Notes: generated from the letters alone by a model not told the origin. A stretch of 33,053 nucleotides of DNA from Sedimentisphaerales bacterium (GCA_016930645.1 JAFGGH010000091.1:1-33053), one strand, 5' to 3'; numbered from the stretch's first letter, positions 1 through 7,724 are shown. Numbers and translations: made by a program.

Positions 1-52
1 CCGATTCTCCTTGTAAGTTTCTCAACTACAAGAAGTTATCGGTATCACTATA

Positions 53-157
53 TCAGTTTCTTGAGCCTAAATCGCGCTGTCGTACTATTATTTGTTCGTT
101 TAAGTTCTTTGTTGCTTTTTGATATAATTTTTCAAGAATTTTTTCGGGTGATGACAT
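53..157 (-). CDS. Small ORF, 34 aa, directly downstream of the DNA methyltransferase gene
   Basis: A short open frame starts at an ATG 12 bases after the methyltransferase stop, with AAAGG five bases before it. It encodes a charged, helical peptide beginning MSSPEKILEKLYQKA and stops after 34 residues. Partner genes such as restriction enzymes often follow D12-class methyltransferases, so this could be the truncated start of one. I recognise no family. Its reality rests only on the ribosome binding site and the tight spacing. It could equally be chance coding. Confidence 0.3.
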   Translation of the reverse strand: MSSPEKILEKLYQKATKNLNEQIIVRQRDLGSRN

Positions 158-168
158 ATAAGCCTTTG

Positions 169-1038
169 TTATGCTAATAACAACTGTTCTCTTCTTAATA
201 TTTCTTTACAATTACATAATTCATTAATATCGTAATTGACCCAAAGCACTTCGGTCCTAATTTTTTTTACTGAATGGCATTTTTTTGAAGTTGCCTCTAT
301 TCTGTGCCAATCACCATAAAGTTCATCCATTAGATCACAATGATATCCTGATAAAGCCCCCTTACCTTCAATATTGTGCAACAAATTAGAAAGTTCTTTA
401 TGTTTGTCATCAGTCATTTCGTATTTATACGCTCTTATATCGCTTCTTGAATTATGAACATACGGAGGGTCACAGTAAAATAAAGTATCTTTGCTGTCAT
501 ATCTTTGAATAATTTTGATTGCCGTATCATTTTCAATTTGTACCCTTAACAGCCTCTGTGCAATTTCAGGTAAGCTCTCAACGCTTCCCAGCCATCTGGA
601 AACAGCCCCTGCCATACCAGCTCTGCTTGTTAATCTGCAATGTGCCCATCTCCCCGAACTTGCTGTTTGTGCTAATCCTGTTCTTACTTGTCTTGCTCTG
701 ACAAAAAATCTTCTCGCTCTTTCAATATCTGAAATTTCATTTTTATTTTCAGAAATTGCTATTTCAAATTCTTCTTTTGAAAACGGTGTAAGAGCTATAC
801 GTTTTATAAGCTGATCAGGTTTATCTCTAAGTACTCTGAAGAAATTAACTATCTCGCCATCGATATCGTTATAAGTCTCTACAGGTGAAGGTTCTTTGTT
901 TAATAATACGGCGGCAGAACCGCCAAAAACATCTACAAAATGCTCCGTTTTAGGTAACAACGGAAGAAGCCAGTCAATATGACTGTATTTTCCACCATAC
1001 CAGCCAAAAGCAATCATTTTTCCGTTTCTTTTAGCCAA
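169..1038 (-). CDS. DNA adenine N6-methyltransferase, D12 class (Dam-like)
   Basis: Transfers a methyl group from S-adenosylmethionine to the N6 of adenine in DNA. Motif I is visible as DVFGGSAAV (about residues 36-44), after the N-terminal GWYGGKYSH typical of the class. YNDID follows at 56-60. Catalytic motif IV is DPPY at 190-193. The length of 289 aa is normal for a Dam/DpnM-type enzyme. The frame begins with TTG and AAGGA lies eight bases upstream; an ATG seven codons inside (1017) is the alternative start. No full restriction endonuclease partner is visible, so it may be an orphan or phage-derived methyltransferase, or its partner may lie left of the window. The target sequence cannot be read from the protein. 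Confidence 0.9.
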   Translation of the reverse strand: MAKRNGKMIAFGWYGGKYSHIDWLLPLLPKTEHFVDVFGGSAAVLLNKEPSPVETYNDIDGEIVNFFRVLRDKPDQLIKRIALTPFSKEEFEIAISENKNEISDIERARRFFVRARQVRTGLAQTASSGRWAHCRLTSRAGMAGAVSRWLGSVESLPEIAQRLLRVQIENDTAIKIIQRYDSKDTLFYCDPPYVHNSRSDIRAYKYEMTDDKHKELSNLLHNIEGKGALSGYHCDLMDELYGDWHRIEATSKKCHSVKKIRTEVLWVNYDINELCNCKEILRREQLLLA

Positions 1039-1224
1039 TTGATTTGTCCTTATTATTAAATAAATATCGTGCTCATATGTTAAGATATTTGTTATCGTAA
1101 TTCAAGGATTGAAATAGGTTAATCCTGTTCTGCTGTAAAATGCCCTTTTTGCGTGGTATATTTTTGAGAAAGGTGTATTATGTTTTCAGTATTACGGATT
1201 AGAGATTTTGCAGGAGACGGTATT

Positions 1225-3804
1225 ATGCTTAACCGAAAGACACTTTTGGTTTGTTCGGTTATGTTTTTTTTATTGGTTAACAGCTTTGCGTCCAGAGCGC
1301 AGGTGGATAACCATCCGAGGAGCATCCCGAATTTATCGGGATTCGATAAAGACTGGCGATTTGCCAAATTCGGGCCTCAGGCTGACGGCTCTTTTAAGAG
1401 AGAGCCGATGAGACTTGAGCAGACGGATTTTAATGACAGCGGCTGGCGGAAGCTGGATTTGCCGCACGACTGGGCGATAGAAGGGCCTTTTATAAAAGAC
1501 AGGCCTAACAATACGGGCAAGCGTGCGTATCCTGGAATCGGGTGGTATCGCAAACATTTCAAGCTGGCGGAGAAAGATAAAGGCAAGAGAATATTCATCG
1601 ACTTTGACGGCGCGATGAGTCATACGAAGGTTTGGCTCAACGGCGATTATATCGGCGAGTGGCCTTACGGGTACGCTTCTTTCAGGTTCGAGCTTACCGA
1701 GCATATCAAGTTCGGCGAGGATAATTGTATAGCAGTTCGGCTTGACAATCCGGATGATTCATCGCGGTGGTATCCGGGCGGCGGGATATATCGTCATACC
1801 CGGCTGGTTAAAACAAATCCGGTTCATATAGCTCACTGGGGGACGTTTGTAACTACGCCTGATGTTAAAAAGGATTCGGCTACGGTTGCGGTCGATATTG
1901 AAATCGAGAACCAGTCGAGTGAAGATGCTGTGGTAACGGTGAAGAACCAAATCAGTCCTTTGGATAAACCCGAAGATCTCGTTGCTCAATGGGAAACCAC
2001 GAAAGTTCAGATAAGAGCGAATCTTGAAACAAAGATAAGCACCTCTTGTGTCTTAGATAAGCCGAAGCTATGGAATATCGACAGTCCGAACCTTTATCGT
2101 TTGCGCAGCAGTATTATTCAGGATGGCAAAGTAATAGATACATACGAAACGATTTTCGGTATCCGGATGATTGAATTTGACGCTGATAAGGGATTTTTGC
2201 TGAACGGCAAGCGGGTGCCCTTGAACGGTGTGTGTCTTCATCATGACCTTGGGCCTTTAGGGACTGCGATATACAGGCGGGGAATTGAGAGACAGCTTGA
2301 GATTTTAAGGGAGATGGGCTGTAATGCGATTCGTACAAGCCATAATCCGCCCGCGCCGGAGCTACTTGAGCTTTGCGACAGGATGGGCTTTGTGGTAATC
2401 GACGAAGCGTTCGACTGCTGGGCGGGCAGAAAAACGAGTAATGATTATGGAAGGCTGTTTAGAGACTGGTATGTCAGGGATGTACGCGCGATGGTTAAGC
2501 GCGACCGTAATCACCCTTGTGTTATTATGTACAGCAGCGGCAATGAAATCAGTGAGCAGCGTCAGGGTGAAAGAGGGCTTGCGATTTCGAGGAATCTGAC
2601 ATCGCTGTTCCATCGGCTTGATAAAACTCGGCCGGTAACAGCAGGCTGTAACGACCCAAATTCGGTGGATAACGGTTTTGCCGGGACGATTGATGTCTAT
2701 GGTTTTAATTATAAGCCTCATCTGTACGGCGACTTTCACGATAAATTCCCCGATAAGATGGTTTACAGCAGTGAATCGTCATCGTGTGTCAGCTCGCGCG
2801 GTGAGTATTTTTTCCCGGTGAACGAGAAGAAAAACCAGGGCTTTTTCAATTTCCAGGTCAGCTCTTATGATTTGTACGCGCCGCGCTGGGCGATGAGGCC
2901 GGATATCGAGTTCGAAGGGCTGGACAAATATCCGTTTACGGCGGGCGAGTTTGTCTGGACGGGATTCGATTATCTTGGCGAGCCGACGCCTTATAACCGG
3001 GACGAGACCCTCGGACTGAATTTTCAGACCGAAGAGGAACGCAAAGCCTTTGAAGAAGAGCTCAAAAAGATGCAAGGCAAAGCTCCATCGCGGAGCAGCT
3101 ATTTCGGGATTATGGATTTGTGCGGATTCAGGAAGGACCGCTTTTATATTTACCAGGCTCGATGGCGGCCTGAGTTGCCGATGGCTCATATTTTGCCGCA
3201 CTGGAACTGGCCGCAGCGTGTCGGTGAGATTACGCCTGTGCACGTTTATACATCGGGCGATGAGGCTGAGCTTTTCCTGAACGGTAAAAGTCTCGGCAGA
3301 AAGACCAAAGGCCAATATGAATACCGACTGCGGTGGGATGATGTAAGGTATGTGCCGGGCGAACTGAAGGTTGTTGCTTACAAAGATGGTAAGCAGTGGG
3401 CTACAGCAGCAAGAAAGACGACCGGCCCAGCCGCCAGGCTGCAATTGAAACCGGATAGAGAGACAATCACAGCCGACGGCAGAGACCTTTGCTATGTAAC
3501 AGTCGAATTAACCGATGCCGAGGGGCTTATTGTGCCGGATGCTGATAACTATATTAACTTTTCAATGAGCGGGCCCGGCCCGGCTTCTCCCGATTTATCG
3601 GGATTCGCCGCGGCAGGCGAGATTATCGCAACCGCTAATGGCGATGCGACAAACCAGGATTCATTTCAGGCAAAAAGCAGAAATGCCTATAATGGCTTGT
3701 GTCTTGTGATTATCAGGAGCGTCGAAGGCCAAGCCGGTGAAATAACTTTGAACGCCGAATCAGAAGGCCTTGCCCCTGCGAAGGTAACAATTAAAAGTAA
3801 GTAA
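1225..3804 (+). CDS. Secreted glycoside hydrolase family 2 protein, beta-galactosidase-like
   Basis: Likely hydrolyses terminal beta-galactosides or related sugars from polysaccharides outside the cytoplasm. The start at 1225 is chosen because AGGAGA lies seven bases upstream; the frame also opens at 1180. From 1225 the protein is 859 aa. It has a signal peptide (about 1-25, MLNRKTLLVCSVMFFLLV), an N-terminal GH2 sugar-binding jelly roll (GWYRKHF, WYPGGGIYR), an Ig-like domain and a TIM barrel. The barrel carries GVCLHHD, NAIRTSHNPP and the GNE acid/base (E441). The likely nucleophile is E517 in YSSES. A DUF4982-type domain (HWNWP, AELFLNGKSLGR) and a C-terminal invasin-like Ig domain (ITADGRDLCYVTVELTD) follow. 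The substrate is inferred from family only. Two copies of an inverted repeat lie inside the coding sequence. Confidence 0.93.
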   Translation: MLNRKTLLVCSVMFFLLVNSFASRAQVDNHPRSIPNLSGFDKDWRFAKFGPQADGSFKREPMRLEQTDFNDSGWRKLDLPHDWAIEGPFIKDRPNNTGKRAYPGIGWYRKHFKLAEKDKGKRIFIDFDGAMSHTKVWLNGDYIGEWPYGYASFRFELTEHIKFGEDNCIAVRLDNPDDSSRWYPGGGIYRHTRLVKTNPVHIAHWGTFVTTPDVKKDSATVAVDIEIENQSSEDAVVTVKNQISPLDKPEDLVAQWETTKVQIRANLETKISTSCVLDKPKLWNIDSPNLYRLRSSIIQDGKVIDTYETIFGIRMIEFDADKGFLLNGKRVPLNGVCLHHDLGPLGTAIYRRGIERQLEILREMGCNAIRTSHNPPAPELLELCDRMGFVVIDEAFDCWAGRKTSNDYGRLFRDWYVRDVRAMVKRDRNHPCVIMYSSGNEISEQRQGERGLAISRNLTSLFHRLDKTRPVTAGCNDPNSVDNGFAGTIDVYGFNYKPHLYGDFHDKFPDKMVYSSESSSCVSSRGEYFFPVNEKKNQGFFNFQVSSYDLYAPRWAMRPDIEFEGLDKYPFTAGEFVWTGFDYLGEPTPYNRDETLGLNFQTEEERKAFEEELKKMQGKAPSRSSYFGIMDLCGFRKDRFYIYQARWRPELPMAHILPHWNWPQRVGEITPVHVYTSGDEAELFLNGKSLGRKTKGQYEYRLRWDDVRYVPGELKVVAYKDGKQWATAARKTTGPAARLQLKPDRETITADGRDLCYVTVELTDAEGLIVPDADNYINFSMSGPGPASPDLSGFAAAGEIIATANGDATNQDSFQAKSRNAYNGLCLVIIRSVEGQAGEITLNAESEGLAPAKVTIKSK
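1325..1345. repeat. Inverted-repeat motif inside the GH2 gene, copy 1
   Basis: The sequence is an imperfect copy (one extra A) of the motif at 3588-3607, with CCCGA and TCGGG arms. It encodes the NLSGF segment just after the signal peptide. Confidence 0.6.
3588..3607. repeat. Inverted-repeat motif inside the GH2 gene, copy 2
   Basis: TCCCGATTTATCGGGATTCG has perfect TCCCGAT/ATCGGGA arms. It encodes the DLSGF segment near the C-terminus. Related CCCGAT/ATCGGG palindromes occur at 17889-17904 and, imperfectly, at 21484-21497, so this looks like a dispersed genomic repeat that is tolerated in coding sequence. Confidence 0.6.
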
Positions 3805-3828
3805 TTAACTCAAATTGACCGACGTGAC

Positions 3829-3939
3829 TGTCATGCCTGCGAAAGCAGGCATCCAGTTTGTTTTTCAGCTTTCTGGATTCCCGCTCCCCGCTTCCGCGGG
3901 GACAAGTTTACCCCTGCGAAAGCAGGGGCGGGAATGACA
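3829..3939. repeat. Hairpin-rich intergenic repeat (REP/MITE-like) downstream of the GH2 gene
   Basis: The outer ends are inverted (TGTCAT at 3829, ATGACA ending at 3939). Between them lie three strong hairpins: GCCTGC-GAAA-GCAGGC (3835-3850), CCCCGC-TTCC-GCGGGG (3886-3901) and CCCCTGC-GAAA-GCAGGGG (about 3911-3928). ATCCAG and CTGGAT pair across the centre. The layout suggests a non-autonomous palindromic repeat that could also slow or stop transcription after the GH2 gene. No transposase is nearby. Confidence 0.65.
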
Positions 3940-4050
3940 TTTTAGCGTAAGTTATTATTTTAGTTGATGTTAACATTTATTTTGCCTTTAAATCGGTCAG
4001 TTTGAGTAATTAATAAGACTTTAGGCTGACTATATGTAGCCAAAGCGGCT

Positions 4051-4107
4051 TTAATATTTATTGTAGCTGGAGATTTGGTCGGTTTGTTTTGACTTGGAGA
4101 ACATTGG
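4051..4107 (-). pseudogene. Remnant of a nitroreductase 3' end
   Basis: Read on the minus strand, this piece ends with the residues KQTDQISSYNKY and a stop. The intact nitroreductase at 6594-7136 ends with KTTGQITSYNKF. At DNA level 27 of 29 bases match between 4056-4084 and 6599-6627. An in-frame stop lies a few codons upstream, so no longer gene is present. It may be a leftover of a paralogue or the copied gene end left when the intervening modules inserted. Confidence 0.55.
4056..4084. repeat. Direct repeat flanking the XRE/ImmA and mobile-mystery modules, left copy
   Basis: This copy and the one at 6599-6627 differ at two of 29 positions by hand alignment. The two lie 2.5 kb apart, on the same strand, on either side of two regulator/effector pairs. 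The right copy is the last codons of the nitroreductase gene. The pair could be a boundary of a mobile cassette. Confidence 0.6.
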
Positions 4108-4144
4108 TTTATGTTATATGCAAAGCTATCAACGAGAGGGACAT

Positions 4145-4798
4145 TTAATCCAAAAAGTCTAATTGATTCTTCATGGCCTCATCAATTTTACTCAAGACTT
4201 TTATCGGCCATTCATCAAGCCTGAAAGTCATACTTTGATTTGATACTTCGTAACGATCAGCCATTTTACTTGTTAAAAACTTCTTTAAAACCTGTGGTTT
4301 TTCGAAACCTATATGTTGCACAAATTGTGTATATAGCTTGCGACTGTCATTCAAAACATTTGCAGACGGCATTAGAATCATTGCTGCAAGCCTCTTAGCA
4401 TTACGTTCGTGTTTATGCCAGTTACCATGATTTTGCAGAGCTTTGAAGTCATCCAGGGTAGAAACCTTCTCAATAGCCTTTTTGTGTAATAATATATGTG
4501 CAAATTCCTCGGCGATGGTCATTCGATATATTTTTTTGAGATGGTCTATATCCAGCAAAGTATCATCGACCATGATTACAAATTTATCCGTTTCCAAATC
4601 TCTTGATACCATACCCCAGGTATGATGGTTATCTTTTAATCCTCGGTGAATATCGATTTCGATATCATTGAAATTTTCAACGATTTCTTCAATATCTACC
4701 GGAATTGTGAGTGAATCCCCAAGCTTTTTTATTTCTTTATGTGCGATTTTTTCTAATTCTGGAAGTTGGTATGTTTTTAGATAATCAGCGGGATTCAT
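4145..4798 (-). CDS. ImmA/IrrE-family (DUF955) metallopeptidase-like protein
   Basis: ImmA/IrrE proteins are zinc peptidases that usually inactivate a partner XRE repressor, or act as the effector half of XRE-linked TA pairs. The zinc-site helix is present as AEEFAHILLH, with a run of hydrophobic and acidic residues before it. The usual first histidine of HExxH is replaced by glutamate (EEFAH), so catalysis may be altered or absent. The C-terminal half is helical and unassigned. The gene overlaps the end of the upstream XRE gene by 14 bases and is probably co-transcribed from the promoter near the palindrome at 5200. Length (217 aa) is within the family range. Confidence 0.78.
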   Translation of the reverse strand: MNPADYLKTYQLPELEKIAHKEIKKLGDSLTIPVDIEEIVENFNDIEIDIHRGLKDNHHTWGMVSRDLETDKFVIMVDDTLLDIDHLKKIYRMTIAEEFAHILLHKKAIEKVSTLDDFKALQNHGNWHKHERNAKRLAAMILMPSANVLNDSRKLYTQFVQHIGFEKPQVLKKFLTSKMADRYEVSNQSMTFRLDEWPIKVLSKIDEAMKNQLDFLD

Positions 4799-5174
4799 TT
4801 TCTTTTATTCTCCGACCTTGGATATCTTCGATGAGTTTTTTGATCTCTTCATCGGATAGTTGTACGTTGTCAATAGTTCGAAGCAAGGCCGGTACTAATT
4901 TCCGTTGTGTAACTTTCTTAAGGTCTGCGGGAATTTCGTCGTCTTTGCGAGCAAGCTCAAAAAACTTTTCCCATTCAGGACTTGCTTGCTCTAATCCAAG
5001 AGCATCGGCCACAGGCTCCAGATATTCTTTTGGCATTGCTCGCCGATCGTGTTCGATATCGCATAAATTTGAAGCCTTCATCTCGATTAAACTCGCAAAC
5101 CTTCTTAACCCAAAACCAGCTTTTAGCCTTAAACTTTTCAAATAATTACCAAAATGTTCTTCTGCTCCTCGCAT
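4785..5174 (-). CDS. XRE-family HTH transcriptional regulator paired with the ImmA-like protein
   Basis: A 129-residue protein with an N-terminal Cro/C1-type helix-turn-helix (about 8-62), reading LRLKAGFGLRRFASLIEMK and then SNLCDIEHDRRAMPKEYLEPVADALG. The C-terminal half is a charged helical region that probably binds the partner. The next gene overlaps its end by 14 bases, the usual arrangement for XRE-ImmA pairs. A 26-bp perfect palindrome lies about 26-51 bases before the start, which strongly suggests autoregulation. The call of HTH family is firm. Whether the pair acts as a TA system or as a stress or phage-response switch is inference. Confidence 0.85.
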   Translation of the reverse strand: MRGAEEHFGNYLKSLRLKAGFGLRRFASLIEMKASNLCDIEHDRRAMPKEYLEPVADALGLEQASPEWEKFFELARKDDEIPADLKKVTQRKLVPALLRTIDNVQLSDEEIKKLIEDIQGRRIKENESR

Positions 5175-5199
5175 TATATGTCCCCTTAATCAACCATTT

Positions 5200-5225
5200 C
5201 AATGTTATCATATATGATAACATTG
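5200..5225. promoter_or_regulatory. 26-bp perfect palindrome, probable operator of the XRE/ImmA pair
   Basis: Each 13-base half reads CAATGTTATCATA and its exact complement follows with no spacer. It sits just upstream of the minus-strand XRE start at 5174, where an autoregulated promoter would be. Nothing else in the window shares the half site. Confidence 0.75.
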
Positions 5226-5355
5226 TCGGCATTTTTAGTCAAGCAAATTCTGTTTTTTTATATAAATCTTTAACTCCTTTATTAACAAGCACTTAGTCGG
5301 TATATGAATTAAACATAAATAATGTTAAATATGTGGTACAAGTTCCATCCTGCGA

Positions 5356-5943
5356 TTAAGACCTGACGAAGTTTAACAGCTTTGTATAATCACCTCTATC
5401 AGCTTCAACAAGTGACTCGATATACCTTTTTCTGTCATCGCCTGCTTTGACAAGGTCGGTTCTGCCCCAGGTGAAAGGCGGTTTGTTAAAAATGTCTTCT
5501 AAAATAATATCAGCCACCAGTCTTGCGTGTCTGCCGTTGCCGTTTGCAAATAAGTGTATTGATACCAGCCGGTGGTGAAAGCGTGCGGCAATTTCATCTT
5601 CTATGAAAGTTTTATTCTCAATCCAGTATTTGGAGTCATCGATTAGCTTTTTCAGCTCGATGGAAATCGTGTAATATGGAACGCCGAGATTTTTTTCGCT
5701 CTGCCTGAATTTTCCCGCCCACTTCCAGACATTGCTGAACATCTTTTTATGCAGTAACTTCATAAATGATTCGCTTAGAATATCTTTTGGTTTACGCTCG
5801 CCGAGCCAGATAAGCGCTTCGTTGATATTGTCCTGTTCCCATCTGTCTATCTCTGCGCGTGTGGTAATGTGCGTAGGTATAAGCCCTTTTATTTCATCAT
5901 TATTTAGCGGTGTTGCGCCTTCTGTATAATCAAGCTCGACCAT
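5356..5943 (-). CDS. Mobile mystery protein B: Fic-domain protein
   Basis: Fic proteins transfer AMP or related groups to target proteins. The full active-site motif is present as HLFANGNGRHAR (130-141), preceded by the helical core with FMKLLHKKMFSNVWKWAGKFR (about 60-80). The N-terminus, YTEGATPLNNDEIKGLIPTHI, is characteristic of the family named mobile mystery protein B (TIGR02613), which nearly always lies next to protein A on mobile DNA. It overlaps the protein A gene by 14 bases. An inhibitory (S/T)xxxE(G/N) helix is not obvious here, so inhibition may be supplied by protein A. Length (195 aa) is typical of the family. Confidence 0.88.
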   Translation of the reverse strand: MVELDYTEGATPLNNDEIKGLIPTHITTRAEIDRWEQDNINEALIWLGERKPKDILSESFMKLLHKKMFSNVWKWAGKFRQSEKNLGVPYYTISIELKKLIDDSKYWIENKTFIEDEIAARFHHRLVSIHLFANGNGRHARLVADIILEDIFNKPPFTWGRTDLVKAGDDRKRYIESLVEADRGDYTKLLNFVRS

Positions 5944-6406
5944 TTTCGTCCCATAGTGTTTTCGGCATTGTGTTGACGATTTCCTCGGACAGGTCTTTCA
6001 GCGACTTTTCTTTTTCCTTGTTGCTAAGCTCCTGATTTTCCAGCCTCATCGTTTGGTCGCTGCGAGACATTTGTTTTTTAGCTGCCAGTTCGGCTTGTCT
6101 TCTTACTGTCTGCTCAAGGCTGTCTTTCGGGGCAAAACCGTAAACGAATTTACAATTTAAGGCCTGGGCCACTTTCATGAGTGTTTCAAGTTTTACTTTC
6201 CCGAGTTTTTCGTCCTGCTCGATGCGTGCGATTCGTTGTTGATTCACATTCAGACGCTCGGCAAGCTGCCTTCCTGTCATACCCATCGCATCACGGATAG
6301 CGCGTACCCAGCCCTTGGCCGGCACAGTCAGTTCAGCTATAGGCTTGAAACGCTGTAAGGTCGCATCCAGTTGTTCTCTGGCAAGTTTTATATGTTTGGC
6401 ATTCAT
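5930..6406 (-). CDS. Mobile mystery protein A: XRE-type HTH regulator
   Basis: DNA-binding partner of the Fic protein. It contains a clear Cro/C1 HTH: AIRDAMGMTGRQLAERLNV, then NQQRIARIEQDEKLGKVKLE and a helix up to ALNCKFVYG. The tail is charged and helical. The fold and the adjacent Fic gene match the pair TIGR02612/TIGR02613. The start at 6406 (MNAKHIKLAREQLD) fits the family N-terminus; an in-frame GTG at 6436 is the alternative. Two near-identical 16-bp palindromes spaced by 33 bp lie 39-87 bases upstream, which suggests self-repression. The role is probably antitoxin and regulator, though experimental evidence for this family is sparse. Confidence 0.85.
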   Translation of the reverse strand: MNAKHIKLAREQLDATLQRFKPIAELTVPAKGWVRAIRDAMGMTGRQLAERLNVNQQRIARIEQDEKLGKVKLETLMKVAQALNCKFVYGFAPKDSLEQTVRRQAELAAKKQMSRSDQTMRLENQELSNKEKEKSLKDLSEEIVNTMPKTLWDENGRA

Positions 6407-6444
6407 ATCAGCACCTGAATCTAATGTTTTAAGCACAAAATGGG

Positions 6445-6460
6445 ACTATATATACATAGT
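6445..6460. promoter_or_regulatory. Operator-like palindrome 1 upstream of mobile mystery protein A
   Basis: ACTATATATACATAGT pairs at seven of eight positions. It shares its outer ACTA/TAGT arms with the site at 6478. The centre-to-centre distance of 33 bp is about three helical turns, so two repressor dimers could bind on one face. Confidence 0.6.
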
Positions 6461-6477
6461 ATTTATCGGCACATCTG

Positions 6478-6493
6478 ACTACATATATATAGT
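6478..6493. promoter_or_regulatory. Operator-like palindrome 2 upstream of mobile mystery protein A
   Basis: ACTACATATATATAGT pairs at seven of eight positions and is related to the site at 6445-6460. Both lie in the AT-rich gap between the mobile-mystery genes and the nitroreductase stop. Confidence 0.6.
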
Positions 6494-6593
6494 AAATATT
6501 CTGTAAAAATACAATATATTTATGGTTAATTGTGGCCAACATCCATGCATTTATTTCAGGCCAAATGCGTTTATCATATTGTATTATAAGGGG

Positions 6594-7136
6594 TTAGAAT
6601 TTATTGTAGCTGGTGATTTGGCCGGTTGTCTTTCGGTTTTTGGCTGGGATTTTGTCGGTATCGGGATAGCCTGCTGTGATGACAAGTTCGATTCTCTTGC
6701 CTTTCGGTATAGACAGTAATTTCCTGACCGGCCTCTCGTTGAACCAGCCTAACATGCACGTTCCTAATCCCTGCTCAGCCGCAGCTAAGCAGAAATGCTC
6801 GGCTGCGATTCCGATATCCATCAGCCTAAAATCTCTGCGTTTGACTATACCGCACAACTTCGCGGAGAGCTTCTGCGGTTGGGAGATGAGCAGAACCAGT
6901 ACCGGAGCTTCGAAAATAAATCGGTTAATTGAAATAATCTTTTCAAAAGCAGCTTTCGCGACTTTGGTTTTCAGTTCGGGTTCATCGATGATGACAAATT
7001 TCCAGGGCTGAGAATTGCACGCCGATGGTGCCAGCCTTGCCGCTTCGATACAACGAGCGATTTTGTCGGGTTCGACCTTACGGTCTGCGTATTTCCTGAC
7101 GCTGTACCTTTTTGTTACAAGTTGGAGAAAGTCCAT
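6594..7136 (-). CDS. Nitroreductase-family flavoprotein
   Basis: FMN-dependent, NAD(P)H-using reductase of small nitro or quinone-like compounds; the physiological substrate is unknown. The 180-residue protein starts MDFLQLVTKRYSVRKYADRKV and has RYSVRKY and APSACNSQPWKFVII, the FMN-phosphate and cofactor-contact segments of the family. GLGTCMLGWF and ITAGYPDTDKIP follow near the end. The start at 7136 is chosen by homology, since no strong ribosome binding site is seen; the frame also extends to 7196. The last codons form one copy of a 29-base direct repeat whose partner lies at 4056-4084, beyond the two TA-like modules. Confidence 0.88.
   Translation of the reverse strand: MDFLQLVTKRYSVRKYADRKVEPDKIARCIEAARLAPSACNSQPWKFVIIDEPELKTKVAKAAFEKIISINRFIFEAPVLVLLISQPQKLSAKLCGIVKRRDFRLMDIGIAAEHFCLAAAEQGLGTCMLGWFNERPVRKLLSIPKGKRIELVITAGYPDTDKIPAKNRKTTGQITSYNKF
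6599..6627. repeat. Direct repeat within the nitroreductase 3' end, right copy
   Basis: This is the partner of 4056-4084 (27 of 29 bases match). It encodes the C-terminal TGQITSYNK residues of the intact gene. Confidence 0.6.
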
Positions 7137-7329
7137 AGTATTCAGGTTAACCGATTCAAAGTATTTGTCAAATAACAAGATAAACCAGCAAACCACAGAT
7201 TTTTATCTTTTAGTGTTTTAATATGAGCGACGCGGGATATAATAAAGCACTAACATCTATCGTGGGATTGCAGCATTGGTAAATTGTATTGCCCTTTAAG
7301 AACATAATTAATTAGAAAGGAGTATGATT

Positions 7330-7626
7330 ATGGCTTCGTTTATTTCATTGGTAAATTTCACTCAAAAAGGCATTGCGAATTTCAGGGACACCGCCGACCG
7401 AGGCGCTACGTTCAAAGCCATGGCTGAAAAAGTCGGAGTAAGCGTCAAGGAAATCTATTGGACTATCGGCAGTTATGATGCGGCGATGGTGCTTGAAGCT
7501 CCGGACGATGAATCGGTAGCCGCTGCGATGCTTGGCCTGAGTTCGCTCGGCAATGTCAAAACGCAGACGCTTCGGGCGTTTACTCCATCGGAGATAAAGG
7601 GCATCATCGCCAAAGTACCACAGTAA
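7330..7626 (+). CDS. GYD-domain protein
   Basis: A 98-residue member of the GYD family, small alpha/beta proteins of unknown biochemical role that resemble ferredoxin-like dimeric barrels. The diagnostic centre reads YWTIGSYDAAMVLEAPDDES (about 44-63), followed by GNVKTQTLRAFTPSEI. The start at 7330 is set by AGGAG seven bases upstream (7318-7322); the earlier ATG at 7324 is too close to that site. It stands alone on the plus strand between minus-strand genes. No operon partner suggests a function. Confidence 0.85.
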   Translation: MASFISLVNFTQKGIANFRDTADRGATFKAMAEKVGVSVKEIYWTIGSYDAAMVLEAPDDESVAAAMLGLSSLGNVKTQTLRAFTPSEIKGIIAKVPQ

Positions 7627-7724
7627 ATTCGACACCTATTTGCCGTCGCTCATCGCTCGGTCCTTGGTAATGCGTAGCTTACAGCGGATAGCTTGTAGAA
7701 AGTGCTTCCGTCTTTGTTAGAGCG

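Noticed and set aside
2779-3444. A long open frame of 221 codons on the minus strand inside the GH2 gene
   Set aside because: It is antisense to a gene with clear catalytic motifs, has no ribosome binding site and encodes a compositionally biased sequence. GC-rich third positions of the true gene explain it.
3829-3939. Possible short CRISPR-like array
   Set aside because: The repeats are self-complementary hairpins of different sequence with inverted outer ends and no regular spacers. It fits a palindromic intergenic repeat better.
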